Notes: a model not told the origin generated them from the letters alone. 64,000 nt of DNA from JAGVSR01 sp964589785 (GCA_964589785.1 CAZPUQ010000001.1:62001-126000); one strand, 5' to 3'. Shown: positions 56,019 to 64,000, numbered from the stretch's first letter. Numbers and translations are program-made.

Positions 56019-56058
56019 AAAAAAGAAGAAGGGCCACCCGGGTTTCCAGGCGGCCCTT
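56019..56058 (-). terminator. Intrinsic terminator after the second L,D-transpeptidase
   Basis: AAGGGCC (56029-56035) pairs with GGCCCTT (56052-56058), extended by imperfect GAAGAA/TTCTTC. On the minus strand the stem is followed by CTTCTTTTTT (complement of 56019-56028). It lies about 28 bp after the stop of the gene at 56086. Confidence 0.82.
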
Positions 56059-56085
56059 ATGCTTCTTCGTTAGCTGCCGTTCCAC

Positions 56086-56775
56086 TCAGCGGATGACGTG
56101 CACCTTCGTGCCGACGTCGACGAGCTTGGCCAGATGCACCACGTGGCCATTGTACATGCGGATGCAGCCCGAGGAGGCTTCCGTGCCGATCGAGCCGTTA
56201 TCGTTGGTGCCGTGGATGCGGTAGAGCGAGCTGCCCAGATAGATCGCCTTGGCGCCGAGCGGATTATTGATGCCGCCCGTCATCTTCACCGGCAGGTTGG
56301 GCTTGCGCTGGCGCATCTCCTCCGGCGGCACCCAGTCGGGCCAGGAGACGACCTTCGATACTTTCTGCGAGCCGGTCCACTTGAAGCCCTTCTTGCCGAC
56401 CGCGACGGGGTAGGCATAGGCCTTGCCATCGCCAAGCACGTAGTAGAGCTTCTTCTTCGACTGATCGACCACGACGGATCCCTTCGCAAATCCACCGCCG
56501 TACGCGACGACCTGCGGGCTCTTGGCCGCAATCGACGGCTTGCCGCCGCCCTGCATGAGGGCCTTCGGCTTGCCGTTGAAGGGCTGGCCGAACTGAGGCG
56601 CGGCCATGCCGGGCTTCTGCTTCTTGGGACCGAAGAAGCCCGTGCCGCCGCCCGTCATTGGTTTGGAGTGCGGCGTATCTCCCCACATGCCATAGGCGCC
56701 GGGAATTTCTGCGAACGCAGGCGATGACAACGCGATCAGCAATCCGGCTGCCGCGGCGAGACGACGAACTCTCAT
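56086..56775 (-). CDS. L,D-transpeptidase, short YkuD protein
   Basis: 229 aa from ATG 56775 (GAAGGG upstream); the frame upstream is filler. Signal peptide residues 1-22 (LLIALSSPAFAEIPG). A Gly/Lys-rich linker precedes the YkuD domain: VVVDQSKKKLYYVLGDGKAY, and the catalytic HGTNDNGSIGTEASSGCIRM with its His and Cys. PVAVGKKGFKW and VSWPDWVPPEEM, then INNPLGAKAIYLGSSLYRIHG are typical of the small alphaproteobacterial ErfK/YbiS/YcfS/YnhG group. Cross-links peptidoglycan or attaches proteins to it in the periplasm. Confidence 0.92.
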   Translation of the reverse strand: MRVRRLAAAAGLLIALSSPAFAEIPGAYGMWGDTPHSKPMTGGGTGFFGPKKQKPGMAAPQFGQPFNGKPKALMQGGGKPSIAAKSPQVVAYGGGFAKGSVVVDQSKKKLYYVLGDGKAYAYPVAVGKKGFKWTGSQKVSKVVSWPDWVPPEEMRQRKPNLPVKMTGGINNPLGAKAIYLGSSLYRIHGTNDNGSIGTEASSGCIRMYNGHVVHLAKLVDVGTKVHVIR

Positions 56776-57234
56776 GACACGAACCCTTCGACTGGTACTG
56801 AGGAGCGGGCCGGACGCGGCTCCATCGCATGCGGATCCACCTCGGCCCCAGGTGGGATGCAGTCTGCTTGTGCTCCCTAACAGAGTTAAGCCAACGAGGG
56901 AACCCTTGGGCCGCAGAGGTCTTTTGACGTTTTGCCGCAACGCAGCATGCCGGGGCGCGCGCGGGCCTTGAGATTCATGTTGCAGCGACGGAGGTTGCCG
57001 TGCGGTCTCCACTCCTCAGCCGCACCCGACGGCGGCCGCGGCAGGGGCGCGCCGCTCCCGTCCGTAGGACCTCGTAGGCCGACCGAGATCATGGACAATC
57101 GCCGACCCGCTCACTACCAATCGACGGCATAAAGTCTGCCCGCGTCCGGGGCGCTTTCTTGCTTGTGCGCCCAAGGCGGACCTGGCGTGCCGCGGCCAGC
57201 CGCAGCTCTTCAGGAAGGGCCGGACAGGGACCTC
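56776..57234. other. Intergenic region between divergent L,D-transpeptidase and LysE genes
   Basis: 459 bp. Minus-strand and plus-strand frames here are extensions of the flanking genes without domain support. Both promoters must lie here. I see no repeat or RNA gene. A possible ribosome binding site AGGAAGGGC lies at about 57212-57220, some 15 bp before the LysE start. Confidence 0.4.
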
Positions 57235-57906
57235 ATGGAATTCATTCCTAATCCCCTCATCATCCCGGTTGGCCTGGTGATCGGCATCCTCGTCGCGGCC
57301 CCCGTCGGCCCGGTGAACGTGCTCTGCATCCAGCGCGGCATCGAGCGGGGCTTCTTCGGTGGACTGGCCGCGGGCATCGGCGCGGTGCTGGGCGACGGCA
57401 CGATCGCGCTGTTCGCGGCGCTCGGCGTCGGCGCCGTCTCCGGCGCCATCGAGCACCACCGCGTGGCCATCCAGATCGTGGGCGGCCTGGCGCTCATCGC
57501 CTTCGGCATCAAGCTCTACATGACCCTGCCGCCGATCGCGACCGACAGGCACGCCGATCCGGAGAAGACTTCGTTGCGCGATTTCGTCTGGGACATCCCG
57601 CAGACGTTCTTCCTCACCATCACGAACCCCGGCGCCGTGCTCGGGCTGTTTGCGATCTTCGGCGGCGTGTCGACGTTCGTGGAGGTCCATTCCACGATCG
57701 ACGCCTTGACCATGGTCGCTGCCATCATGGCCGGCAGCCTCGCCTGGTGGATCCTTTTGTCGAACCTTATCAGCCGCTTCCGCCATCTCGTCGATGCCGA
57801 GCACCTGCAGGCCATCAACCGCATCGCCGGTCTGGCGCTCGTCCTGTTCGGCGGCGTCCTGATCGGTGAGATGGTGCTCAAGTATGGGATGGGCGTCGGC
57901 TTCTAG
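57235..57906 (+). CDS. LysE family amino-acid/metabolite exporter
   Basis: 223 aa from ATG 57235 (MEFIPNPLIIP). Five to six membrane helices. The LysE hallmark lies in the first: VAAPVGPVNVLCIQRGIERGF in parts. Later TNPGAVLGLFAIFGG corresponds to the second half. Substrate cannot be told; family members export lysine, arginine, homoserine or threonine. Single gene, convergent with the small gene at 57936; a weak hairpin CTCCATCCC/GGGTGGAG lies between them at about 57910-57933. Confidence 0.87.
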   Translation: MEFIPNPLIIPVGLVIGILVAAPVGPVNVLCIQRGIERGFFGGLAAGIGAVLGDGTIALFAALGVGAVSGAIEHHRVAIQIVGGLALIAFGIKLYMTLPPIATDRHADPEKTSLRDFVWDIPQTFFLTITNPGAVLGLFAIFGGVSTFVEVHSTIDALTMVAAIMAGSLAWWILLSNLISRFRHLVDAEHLQAINRIAGLALVLFGGVLIGEMVLKYGMGVGF

Positions 57907-57935
57907 CCCTCCATCCCTGCGAGCGGGTGGAGAAC

Positions 57936-58187
57936 CTACTGGATGATCCGGCCGAGGGTGAACTCGCCCTGGACGAGACGTCTTTCGAGACCGCGTGCGA
58001 GCGTGACAACGGCGTCTTCGCCATAGAGCGAGACAAGATCGGTGAGGGCCGCGAAAAGGGCGGCATAAGCCATCTGCTCGGAGGCCACCCCGCACTCCGT
58101 CCCCTCGTCCCACGCCGCGAGGATCAGTCCCAGGGCCTTGAAGCTTTTGTCTTCGCTATCTGCGAGTTCGCGTGCTTCCGGATTCAT
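57936..58187 (-). CDS. Small conserved hypothetical protein
   Basis: 83 aa from ATG 58187 (MNPEARELADSED), with GGAGAG 7 bp upstream. All-helical, acidic. ILAAWDEGTECGVASEQMAY and AALFAALTDLVSLYGEDAV, then LERRLVQGEFTL form a compact domain that I have seen as a conserved small protein of unknown function in Hyphomicrobiales. The long frame upstream of 58187 is rejected. Confidence 0.72.
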   Translation of the reverse strand: MNPEARELADSEDKSFKALGLILAAWDEGTECGVASEQMAYAALFAALTDLVSLYGEDAVVTLARGLERRLVQGEFTLGRIIQ

Positions 58188-58387
58188 TCTTTTTCTCTCC
58201 CACCCATCCGCGCCCGTGCTTATCCCCCGCTGCGAGCGCGCGCGGCTCCTCATCTTGCGCTTATCACGCTCGCCGCGATTTTGCGGCTGTAGCAGCAATT
58301 CAGGGTAAACTGCGATTGGCGCGCCTTCCGGCCAATGTGAGCGCCGGCGCTGCGAGCAGAGAGATTCATCCGCACGCGGACATTTCG

Positions 58388-58822
58388 CTAGGGCGTTTTT
58401 TCGGCGAGCGTTTCGGCAATCTCGACACCTTCGGCCATGAAGCGGTCGATCTGCGTCTGGGCCGATGGCGTGCACGTCGTATAAGTGCGGCTGTAGTTGC
58501 GGTAGCCCTGGTTGAAGCTGCGCGTGATGCGCGCCTTGCGCTGGGCGCTCGCCGTCTCCGCATCGATCAGCGTGCGCATGTGCTGACGCCAGAGCTGGCC
58601 TTCGTTGGCCGAGCAGAGCTCGCGCAGGTAGTGCACCGCGCCAAGGATCTCGGCCAATCGCAGCAACGGCTCGTCGTAGGGCTTGGACTCCTGGGCCGGA
58701 GCCGGTGCCGCAAATACGACGGCAGACGCGAGACCGATCAGCCGGCCGCGGCAGAGCCAGCGGCGCGGTCCGTGACGCCCTCCCGGGCCACGCAAGCCGG
58801 CTGGCTGTCCGGGCGGTGACAT
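58388..58822 (-). CDS. TIGR02301 family secreted protein
   Basis: About 144 aa from ATG 58822; a TTG at 58840 with GGAAAG upstream is the alternative start. Signal-like hydrophobic stretch (LIGLASAVVFAAPAPAQ), then the family pattern YDEPLLRLAEILGAVHYLRELCSANEG, WRQHMRTLIDAE, and SFNQGYRNYSRTYTTCTPSA. Two Cys may form a disulphide. Function unknown; restricted to alphaproteobacteria. Confidence 0.86.
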   Translation of the reverse strand: MSPPGQPAGLRGPGGRHGPRRWLCRGRLIGLASAVVFAAPAPAQESKPYDEPLLRLAEILGAVHYLRELCSANEGQLWRQHMRTLIDAETASAQRKARITRSFNQGYRNYSRTYTTCTPSAQTQIDRFMAEGVEIAETLAEKTP

Positions 58823-59350
58823 GATCGTGCGTGCTGGCAAGTTTGCTTTCCGCGTGGCGTGACGGTGAGGAGAGCCGTGCGGCGCGAGAGCGAACGCCTT
58901 TGCTGCCTCACAACCGTCCCTTTAGCATAAGATTCTGGGCAGCAAGACGACCCTCGCTTTCCGACCATGCAACCGCCATCGAGGGTGCCGTTGTGGCCGT
59001 CAGTTTACGCCTCAATGCCCCGCGCAACGAGGGATCCGACCTCCGCAGCCCGGCGGAGTGGCCGCAGGCCGCAGCCGCACCGGATATGAGCGTTTTGGGC
59101 CAAGCCATTGAGCTGCCGCAGTGTCCCCCTATTCACCAATCCGACGACGAACCAACGGGCCCCCTCGCCCCCTCCGGCAGAAGCGACTATTCTCCCCCCG
59201 GATCAATGCCGTGCCAGGGGCGCTCGGGCACCGGTGGGGGATTGGGCGTCCGTTGCAGGCAAGGGCATCTTCTGCGCACGACGGCGATATGCCGCCCGTG
59301 TCCCTGTTGGCCGCTCAGACCGGCACGTATCGCGACGAGGAGTGACGAGT
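58823..59350. other. Intergenic region upstream of the Clp-N/coiled-coil gene
   Basis: 528 bp with no supported gene. The plus-strand frame from 59108 leads into the Clp-N gene, but its first 80 codons have unlikely composition. It holds two divergent promoters by position. No clear repeat or RNA gene. Confidence 0.4.
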
Positions 59351-61045
59351 ATGGCTTACCGAGGCGGAGACCTGGATCTGCGCACGCCGCGCACCTGGAG
59401 CATGGGCGCACCGGAGGTGCCGCCCCCGCCTTACGAGCCGCGGGCTCGCGGCGCCTACGCGCCGGGGCCGATCTGGGTCGACGAGGTCGTTCTGGCCTGC
59501 GTCAACCATGCTTATGACGTTGCGCTGGCGCACCGGTCGGGCGAGGTCCGGCTCGAGCATCTTCTCCATGCCCTGACGCGCATCGACGCCGCGACCGACG
59601 TTCTCGAAGCCCGCGGCATACGCGTCGCCGCCCTGCGGCGCGAGAGCGCGACTGTAATCGCCAGCGAACTGCCGGTCGGCCTCACCAACGGCAAGGGTGC
59701 CCCGCGCCATTCCGAGGAGCTCGAGCATGTTCTGCGGGCGGCGAGCCACATCGCCTCGCGGCGCAATGCACCGGCGTCGGTCGACGATCTGCTGCACCTG
59801 ATGCTCGATGTCGAGCCCGACCTGCCGGGGCTGAGCCTGCTCGTCCGCGTCAATCCGCGCCTGACGGCCGCGCCGTCGTACGGCTCGTCGTACTATGCCG
59901 ACGCGCCGCGCGAGCCCGCTCCCGCTCCGGCCCCGCGTGTGTCTCGCGCCGACTATCAGGGCCCGGCGGTGGACGACATCCAGAACTCGCGTCTCGACGC
60001 GGTGGAGCAAATGCTGCGCGGGCTCAAATCCGAGCTCGGCGCCGAGCGCAAGTCGTTCGGCGGACTGCTGCAGGACCTGCAGCGTGACGTGACCGGCCTG
60101 CGCTCGCTTTCGGGCCACGTCGATCTCGCCCCCGTGGTCGAGCGGGTCGGCACCATAGAGCGGTCGGTGACCGCCGGCTTCGAGCAGTTCTCCCTGGCGC
60201 TCGCCTCGATCGAGAACGACCTGCGCGCAAACCTCAAGGGCAGATCGGCGCCGGCCGATCTCGCACCGCTGCTCCATCGCCTGGAGATCATCGAGGAAGC
60301 TGTTCTGTCCCGCGAGGGAGAGGGGACGGGGCGTGATCTTTCCGACCGCCTGGACCGGCTGGAGAAGATGCTGGCCGGCGAGCGCACGCGCAGCGCGGAG
60401 ACCGGGGCGGCGTTGCGCGGCGAGGTCGGCCTTCTCGCGCAGGCTGTGGAGACGCAGCGCTCGGGGCTTGCGAGCGCGCTGACGCCGGTCAGCGACCGGG
60501 TCGTCGAGGTCCGCACGTTCCTCGAAAGCCGCCAGAAGCAGGCCGAGGAAGCCCTGCGCGGGCTCGGCGATCGCGTCGCCGCAATCGAGCAGCTCGTCTC
60601 AGACACGCTGCAGAAGGTGATCGAGACGCAGACCGCGGGCCGCGACGAGCTCACCGAGATTCAGGACGCGGTGGTGAAGCTCAACGCCAACCAGCACACC
60701 CTGGCCGGCAATATCGAGCAGTGGCGCACGGACGGACGCCTCGGGGTGGACGCGGTGCGCGAGGATTTGAAAGCCGCCGCCACCACCGTCCTCAGTGGCG
60801 TCACGGCCATGACGCCGCGCGTGGCGCTCATCGAGAGCGAGCAGCAGCGCATCGGCGGCGTTCTCGACGGGCTGTCCGGCACCGTGGAGAACATGCATCG
60901 CGTGACGGTCGAGCGATACTACCGCCGCAACCGCTTCTGGTACTGGCTGTTCGGCACCGACGACTGGGTCGCAGCCAGCTGGCCGTCGCAGTCGCACCGC
61001 ATCGCCGACGAGCTGAAGGCCGTGAAGGCCACGCAACGGCGCTAA
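59351..61045 (+). CDS. Clp N-terminal domain fused to a long coiled coil, no ATPase
   Basis: 564 aa from ATG 59351, GAGGAGTGACGAGT upstream. After a Pro-rich start, residues about 41-168 match the two-repeat Clp N domain: VVLACVNHAYDVALAHRSGE, RLEHLLHALTRIDAATDVLEARGI, then EELEHVLRAASHIASRRN and SVDDLLHLMLDVEPDLPGL. No AAA+ domain follows: there is no Walker A or B. Instead comes a Pro/Ala linker (about 175-205), then about 300 residues of heptad-like coiled coil (LDAVEQMLRGLKSELGAE, LDRLEKMLAGERTRSAETG and so on). Near the C-terminus a striking aromatic patch, RRNRFWYWLFGTDDW, could bind a membrane or partner. In ClpA/B/C this domain recruits substrates or adaptors, so this protein may be a scaffold or adaptor (inference). 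Confidence 0.85.
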   Translation: MAYRGGDLDLRTPRTWSMGAPEVPPPPYEPRARGAYAPGPIWVDEVVLACVNHAYDVALAHRSGEVRLEHLLHALTRIDAATDVLEARGIRVAALRRESATVIASELPVGLTNGKGAPRHSEELEHVLRAASHIASRRNAPASVDDLLHLMLDVEPDLPGLSLLVRVNPRLTAAPSYGSSYYADAPREPAPAPAPRVSRADYQGPAVDDIQNSRLDAVEQMLRGLKSELGAERKSFGGLLQDLQRDVTGLRSLSGHVDLAPVVERVGTIERSVTAGFEQFSLALASIENDLRANLKGRSAPADLAPLLHRLEIIEEAVLSREGEGTGRDLSDRLDRLEKMLAGERTRSAETGAALRGEVGLLAQAVETQRSGLASALTPVSDRVVEVRTFLESRQKQAEEALRGLGDRVAAIEQLVSDTLQKVIETQTAGRDELTEIQDAVVKLNANQHTLAGNIEQWRTDGRLGVDAVREDLKAAATTVLSGVTAMTPRVALIESEQQRIGGVLDGLSGTVENMHRVTVERYYRRNRFWYWLFGTDDWVAASWPSQSHRIADELKAVKATQRR

Positions 61046-61222
61046 GCGGCCCGCCCGTCCCTTAACCGGCGTCATCCCCCGCCGGGCGATGCGCGCGAGC
61101 CATTTCAGATCCCCGTACGCCGCTTGCGCGGACCCCCGCCGCCGCGGGGGTGACGGTGCGGTGAGAGCGGAGCGCGCCCTTCGGCAACGTCGTCCCTGGC
61201 CAATGGCATCGTGCCTTCCCAT

Positions 61223-61257
61223 CACGTCATGACCGGGTTCAAGCCGACCATGACGTG
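61223..61257. repeat. Palindromic intergenic repeat, relative of the one at 22681
   Basis: Outer arms CACGTCATG and CATGACGTG are perfect inverted copies. The core ACCGGGTTCAAGCCGAC aligns with GCCGGGTTCAACCCGGC at 22683-22701. Only intergenic copies are seen, 38 kb apart. Confidence 0.75.
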
Positions 61258-61291
61258 AGGGTGGCTGGGCGTTTCACCCACCCCTGACGTC

Positions 61292-61311
61292 ATCGCGGCG
61301 CAGGCCGCGAT
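61292..61311. repeat. Short inverted repeat
   Basis: ATCGCGGC, loop GCAG, GCCGCGAT. An 8-bp perfect stem in the same repeat-rich region. No T-run. Confidence 0.65.
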
Positions 61312-61555
61312 CCGCGCAAGCAATTCAGTTGCGCGCAAGCTAGTGCTCGCGCAGACCCCGCCGCGGGCGATTACGATGGGGGGTGCATGTCATGCCCCTT
61401 TCGCCCTTGCTGCGGTGACGGTGCAGAAAAGGGCGATACAAAAGGCCGGCCCGTCCGCAGGGCACCGATACGTCCTGGCACGGACTTTGCTCGAATCCCG
61501 GCCTGCAGGCGGCCGCCCGAGGGGCGTGTCGCGTCCTGGCTCAGGCAGGCTCGCA

Positions 61556-62350
61556 ATGTCCCGGCAGACCGGAGAGGCTGATCGAAATCGAAAAGGTCCC
61601 ATCGTCGTGCTCACGGCGGGCGGGGTGCTGGCGAACATCGTCGTTAACGGGCTCGCCGCGCGATTGGGGCCTTTGACGGTCATCGAGGAGAAGCCGGAGT
61701 CGAAGGCGGAGGTCATCCGCCGTCGCGCCCGCAAGCTCGGATGGATCACGGCTATCGGTCAGGTCGGCTTCGGATTGGCGCAGCGGGTGCTGTGGCCGAA
61801 CAGCCGGCGGATTGCCGAGATCCGGCGCACGCACGGTCTTGATCCGGCGCCGCCGCGGCAGGTGACGGTCCACCCTGTGCCCTCCGTCAACTCGACCGAG
61901 TGCCGGGCGCTGTTGCAGTCGCTGGCCCCAGGTGTCATCGCCGTCTACGGCACGCGGATCCTCAAGTCCGCCACGCTTGCAGCGGTGCCCGCGCCGTTCA
62001 TCAACTATCACGCCGGGATCAATCCGAAGTATCGCGGCCAGCATCCGGGCTACTGGGCGCTCGCGGAAGGGGACGCGGAGAACGCCGGCGTCACCGTGCA
62101 CCTCGTCGACGCCGGCGTCGACACGGGCGACGTGCTCTACCAGGCGCGCGTGACGTTCGACTCGGAGGATACGATCGCCAGCTACCAGTATCTCCAGGCC
62201 GCGCATGCGCTGCCGCTCTTTGCGCGTGCGATCGAGGATGCGCTTCAGGGTCGGCTTGCGCCGCGCCCGATCGATCTGCCTTCGCGGCAGTATTTCCCGC
62301 CGACGCTCTGGGGCTACCTCGCCACCGGGTTCACGCGCGGCGTGTGGTAG
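61556..62350 (+). CDS. Formyltransferase-like protein (Formyl_trans_N fold)
   Basis: 264 aa from ATG 61556. The 10-formyl-tetrahydrofolate binding fold is visible in INYHAGINPKYRGQHPGYWAL with the catalytic Asn and His, and GVTVHLVDAGVDTGDVLY with the catalytic Asp. The overall length is shorter than methionyl-tRNA formyltransferase (about 310 aa) and the C-terminal tRNA-binding domain is missing, so a sugar-N-formyltransferase or other small-molecule formyltransferase is likely. The N-terminal half (residues 15-110) replaces the usual GxxxF start with VVLTAGGVLANIVVNGLA. No sugar-nucleotide gene is adjacent. Convergent with the flavoenzyme gene. Confidence 0.8.
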   Translation: MSRQTGEADRNRKGPIVVLTAGGVLANIVVNGLAARLGPLTVIEEKPESKAEVIRRRARKLGWITAIGQVGFGLAQRVLWPNSRRIAEIRRTHGLDPAPPRQVTVHPVPSVNSTECRALLQSLAPGVIAVYGTRILKSATLAAVPAPFINYHAGINPKYRGQHPGYWALAEGDAENAGVTVHLVDAGVDTGDVLYQARVTFDSEDTIASYQYLQAAHALPLFARAIEDALQGRLAPRPIDLPSRQYFPPTLWGYLATGFTRGVW

Positions 62351-62370
62351 CGCGGCCGCAATCTCGTGAT

Positions 62371-63822
62371 CTAGAGCACCTTGCCGGGGTTCATGATCCC
62401 GTTGGGATCGAAGGCCGCCTTGATGTGGCGCATGAGGTCGAGCGCGACCGGGTCCTTCAGGCGTTCGAGTTCGCCGCGCTTCATGCGGCCGATGCCGTGC
62501 TCGGCGGAGATCGAGCCGCCCATGCCGGCAACGAGATCGTGGATTGCTTCGGACATCGTCTCCCACAGGGCGAGGAAGCGGACCTTGTCCATGCCCACGG
62601 GCTGCGAGACGTTGTAGTGCACGTTGCCGTCGCCGAGATGGCCGAACGGCACCGGGCGCGCGCCGGGGCAGATGCGCTCCACGACAAGGGCCGCGCGCGC
62701 CAGGAACTCGGGGATGCGCGCCACCGGCAGCGAGACGTCGTGCTTGATGGAGCCGCCTTCATGCTTCTGCACATCCGACATCTGTTCGCGCAGGTGCCAG
62801 AGCGCGGCCTGCTGCGAACGCGAGGCGGCGAGCCGCGCCTCGGTGACGAGGCCCGCGGCTGCGGCCTCCGTCAGGATCGCCTCGAGCAGCGGTTGCGCGC
62901 GGTCCGGCTCGGCCGCGGACACTTCGAGGAGCGCGCTGCACGGAGCGGACGGGTCCGCAAGCGGAGCCGCACCTTGTCCGTGCCGCACGGCGAACTCGAG
63001 CGCGCGGGCCGACATGAACTCGAAAGCGGTGAGAAGTGGCCCCGCGCGGCGGCTTGCGAGACCGAACAGCGGCACGAGGGCGTCCGGCGAGGAGAGTGCG
63101 ACCAGTGCGGTCGCTGAATCGGCCGGGACCGGCACCAGCCGCAGCGTCGCCGCCGTGATGAACCCGAGCGTGCCTTCCGAGCCGATGAACAGGTCCTTCA
63201 GGTCGTAGCCGGTGTTGTCCTTCTTCAGGGTCTTCAGGTCCGCCAGAACGCGGCCGTCGGCGAGGACGACCTCGAGGCCGAGCACGAGCGCGCGCGCCGT
63301 GCCGTGTGCGAGCACGGCGACCCCGCCGGCGTTTGTCGCCAGGTTGCCGCCGATGCAGGCGCTGCCCTCCGACGCCATCGAGAGCGGGAACATCAGATCC
63401 TGTTCGCGGGCCGTGGCCTGGACCTTGGCGAGCGTGACGCCGGCTTCGGCGGTGAGCGCGAGGCCGTCGCCGTCGATCTCGCGGATGGCGGTCATGCGGT
63501 CGCAAGAGACCACAATCTCGGTCGCCGCCTCGTGCGGGATCTGTCCGCCGACGAGGCCCGTGTTGCCGGACTGGGGCACGACGCCGACGCGCGCCTCGTT
63601 GCAGAGTTTCAGGATCGCCGACACCTCCTGCGCGGTCTTGGGGCGCAACACGAGCGGCGTGCGGCCGACGTAGCGGTCGCGCCATTCGCTGAGGTAGCGC
63701 GCCTGCCGGTCGTCGTCCGGGCGCAGCGCGTGCGCGCTGCCCACGATGCCCGCGAGCGCGTCGAGCAGGCCGGGCGTCGGAGCATTGAGGGGGGGCGGCG
63801 TCATGACGGCGCTTTCTATCAT
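62371..63822 (-). CDS. FAD-linked 2-hydroxyacid dehydrogenase (GlcD/D-2-hydroxyglutarate dehydrogenase type)
   Basis: 483 aa. FAD-binding PCMH domain with VVPQSGNTGLVGGQIP, FPLSMASEGSACIGGNLATNAGG, KKDNTGYDLKDLFIGSEGTLGFIT, and a C-terminal FAD-oxidase domain with FGHLGDGNVHYNVSQP and SAEHGIGRMK, ending in FDPNGIMNPGKVL. Substrate unknown: glycolate, D-lactate and D-2-hydroxyglutarate are all in the family. The start at 63822 overlaps the upstream tsaC stop (ATGA, 63819-63822), which supports it; ATG 63804 has GAAAG upstream and is the alternative. Confidence 0.92.
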   Translation of the reverse strand: MIESAVMTPPPLNAPTPGLLDALAGIVGSAHALRPDDDRQARYLSEWRDRYVGRTPLVLRPKTAQEVSAILKLCNEARVGVVPQSGNTGLVGGQIPHEAATEIVVSCDRMTAIREIDGDGLALTAEAGVTLAKVQATAREQDLMFPLSMASEGSACIGGNLATNAGGVAVLAHGTARALVLGLEVVLADGRVLADLKTLKKDNTGYDLKDLFIGSEGTLGFITAATLRLVPVPADSATALVALSSPDALVPLFGLASRRAGPLLTAFEFMSARALEFAVRHGQGAAPLADPSAPCSALLEVSAAEPDRAQPLLEAILTEAAAAGLVTEARLAASRSQQAALWHLREQMSDVQKHEGGSIKHDVSLPVARIPEFLARAALVVERICPGARPVPFGHLGDGNVHYNVSQPVGMDKVRFLALWETMSEAIHDLVAGMGGSISAEHGIGRMKRGELERLKDPVALDLMRHIKAAFDPNGIMNPGKVL

Positions 63823-64000
63823 GGACGCGGTGCTGCCGCCCGCCGCAGGCGATCGTTGATCGCCACGCCGAGCCCCGTCTCTGGAATGGTCATGACGGCA
63901 ACGGCCGTCGAGCCCGCCGCGTCGAAGGCTCTGAGCGCCGCAAAGAGGTTTGCGGCCGCTTCCTCGATATTGCCCGACGGGCTGAGGTTGATGATGAAGC
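63819..64000 (-). CDS. tsaC: Threonylcarbamoyl-AMP synthase, C-terminal end (Sua5/TsaC type, partial)
   Basis: The last 60 codons are in the window; the start lies to the right. The sequence reads FIINLSPSGNIEEAAANLF, AALRAFDAAGS, AVAVMTIPETGLGVAINDRL, RRAAAPRP and stop. This matches the C-terminal Sua5 domain end, where LSPSG and EEAAANLFAALR are conserved. Makes threonylcarbamoyl-AMP for the t6A37 tRNA modification. The stop overlaps the start of the flavoenzyme gene, so the two are one transcript. Confidence 0.85.
   Translation of the reverse strand, partial: FIINLSPSGNIEEAAANLFAALRAFDAAGSTAVAVMTIPETGLGVAINDRLRRAAAPRP

Larger units (their letters stand above)
61046..61555. other. Repeat-rich intergenic region
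   Basis: 510 bp without a supported gene; the plus-strand frame from 61343 only extends the formyltransferase gene. It holds several palindromes: CACGTCATG (61223-61231) facing CATGACGTG (61249-61257), ATCGCGGC-GCAG-GCCGCGAT (61292-61311) and TTGCGCGCAA (61329-61338). The first is a relative of the repeat at 22681. Confidence 0.6.

Overview
The window is 64 kb of ordinary, gene-dense chromosome from a high-G+C alphaproteobacterium, most probably of the order Hyphomicrobiales (Rhizobiales). The argument rests on gene content: UPF0262, DUF2948, a TIGR02301 protein, the alpha-type HisRS, the short HisG with HisZ, a NadQ-type regulator next to nadABC, and a TorF-family porin. The genus cannot be told. 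I see no insertion sequence, prophage, CRISPR array, rRNA or convincing tRNA.

Layout. 1-9.3 kb: the end of a membrane adenylate cyclase, then a minus-strand group LMW phosphatase / UPF0262 / hisD / DUF2948, an RhlE-type helicase with a His/Arg-rich tail, a META-domain protein, and murA with small neighbours. 9.8-13.3 kb: hisS-hisZ-hisG. 13.3-22.6 kb: a polyamine island made of puuB, agmatinase, potFGHI (in that transcription order), a GntR/FCD regulator and puuA. 22.9-28.7 kb: recQ, DUF2939 and a YcbB-like L,D-transpeptidase. 28.7-34.7 kb: a thioredoxin-DsbD-like fusion, ruvX, a metal-dependent hydrolase, gatC and gatA split by two small exported or membrane genes, and a chorismate mutase. 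34.7-38 kb: two tandem glucosaminidase-like paralogs and a pteridine-reductase-like SDR. 38.4-46.7 kb: TorF porin with a strong terminator, hypothetical proteins, RNase T2, an M20 peptidase and ppdK. 46.8-51.7 kb: nadA-nadB-nadC and the NadQ-like regulator. 52-55.6 kb: HD phosphohydrolase, tag, ygfZ, and divergent pyrC. 55.7-64 kb: a second L,D-transpeptidase, a LysE exporter, a TIGR02301 protein, a Clp-N/coiled-coil protein, a formyltransferase-like enzyme, a GlcD-type flavoenzyme and the 3' end of a Sua5/TsaC gene.

How the genes work together. The clearest unit is the polyamine island. PotFGHI would import putrescine, agmatinase would make it from agmatine, and PuuA and PuuB would carry out the first two steps of gamma-glutamylated putrescine breakdown; PuuC and PuuD are not in the window. 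Four copies of one palindrome, TGTGATCACA, sit in exactly the intergenic regions that would let the embedded GntR regulator control every transcript. A second regulatory unit is nadABC, with two copies of ATGCTC-N5-GAGCAY 63 bp apart upstream of nadA, next to a Nudix-type regulator. Intrinsic terminators are visible after the porin, the NadQ-like gene, the second L,D-transpeptidase and potF.

Candidates for undescribed biology are the Clp-N/coiled-coil protein without an ATPase, the shared C-terminal module of the tandem glucosaminidase paralogs, and the polyamine operator system.
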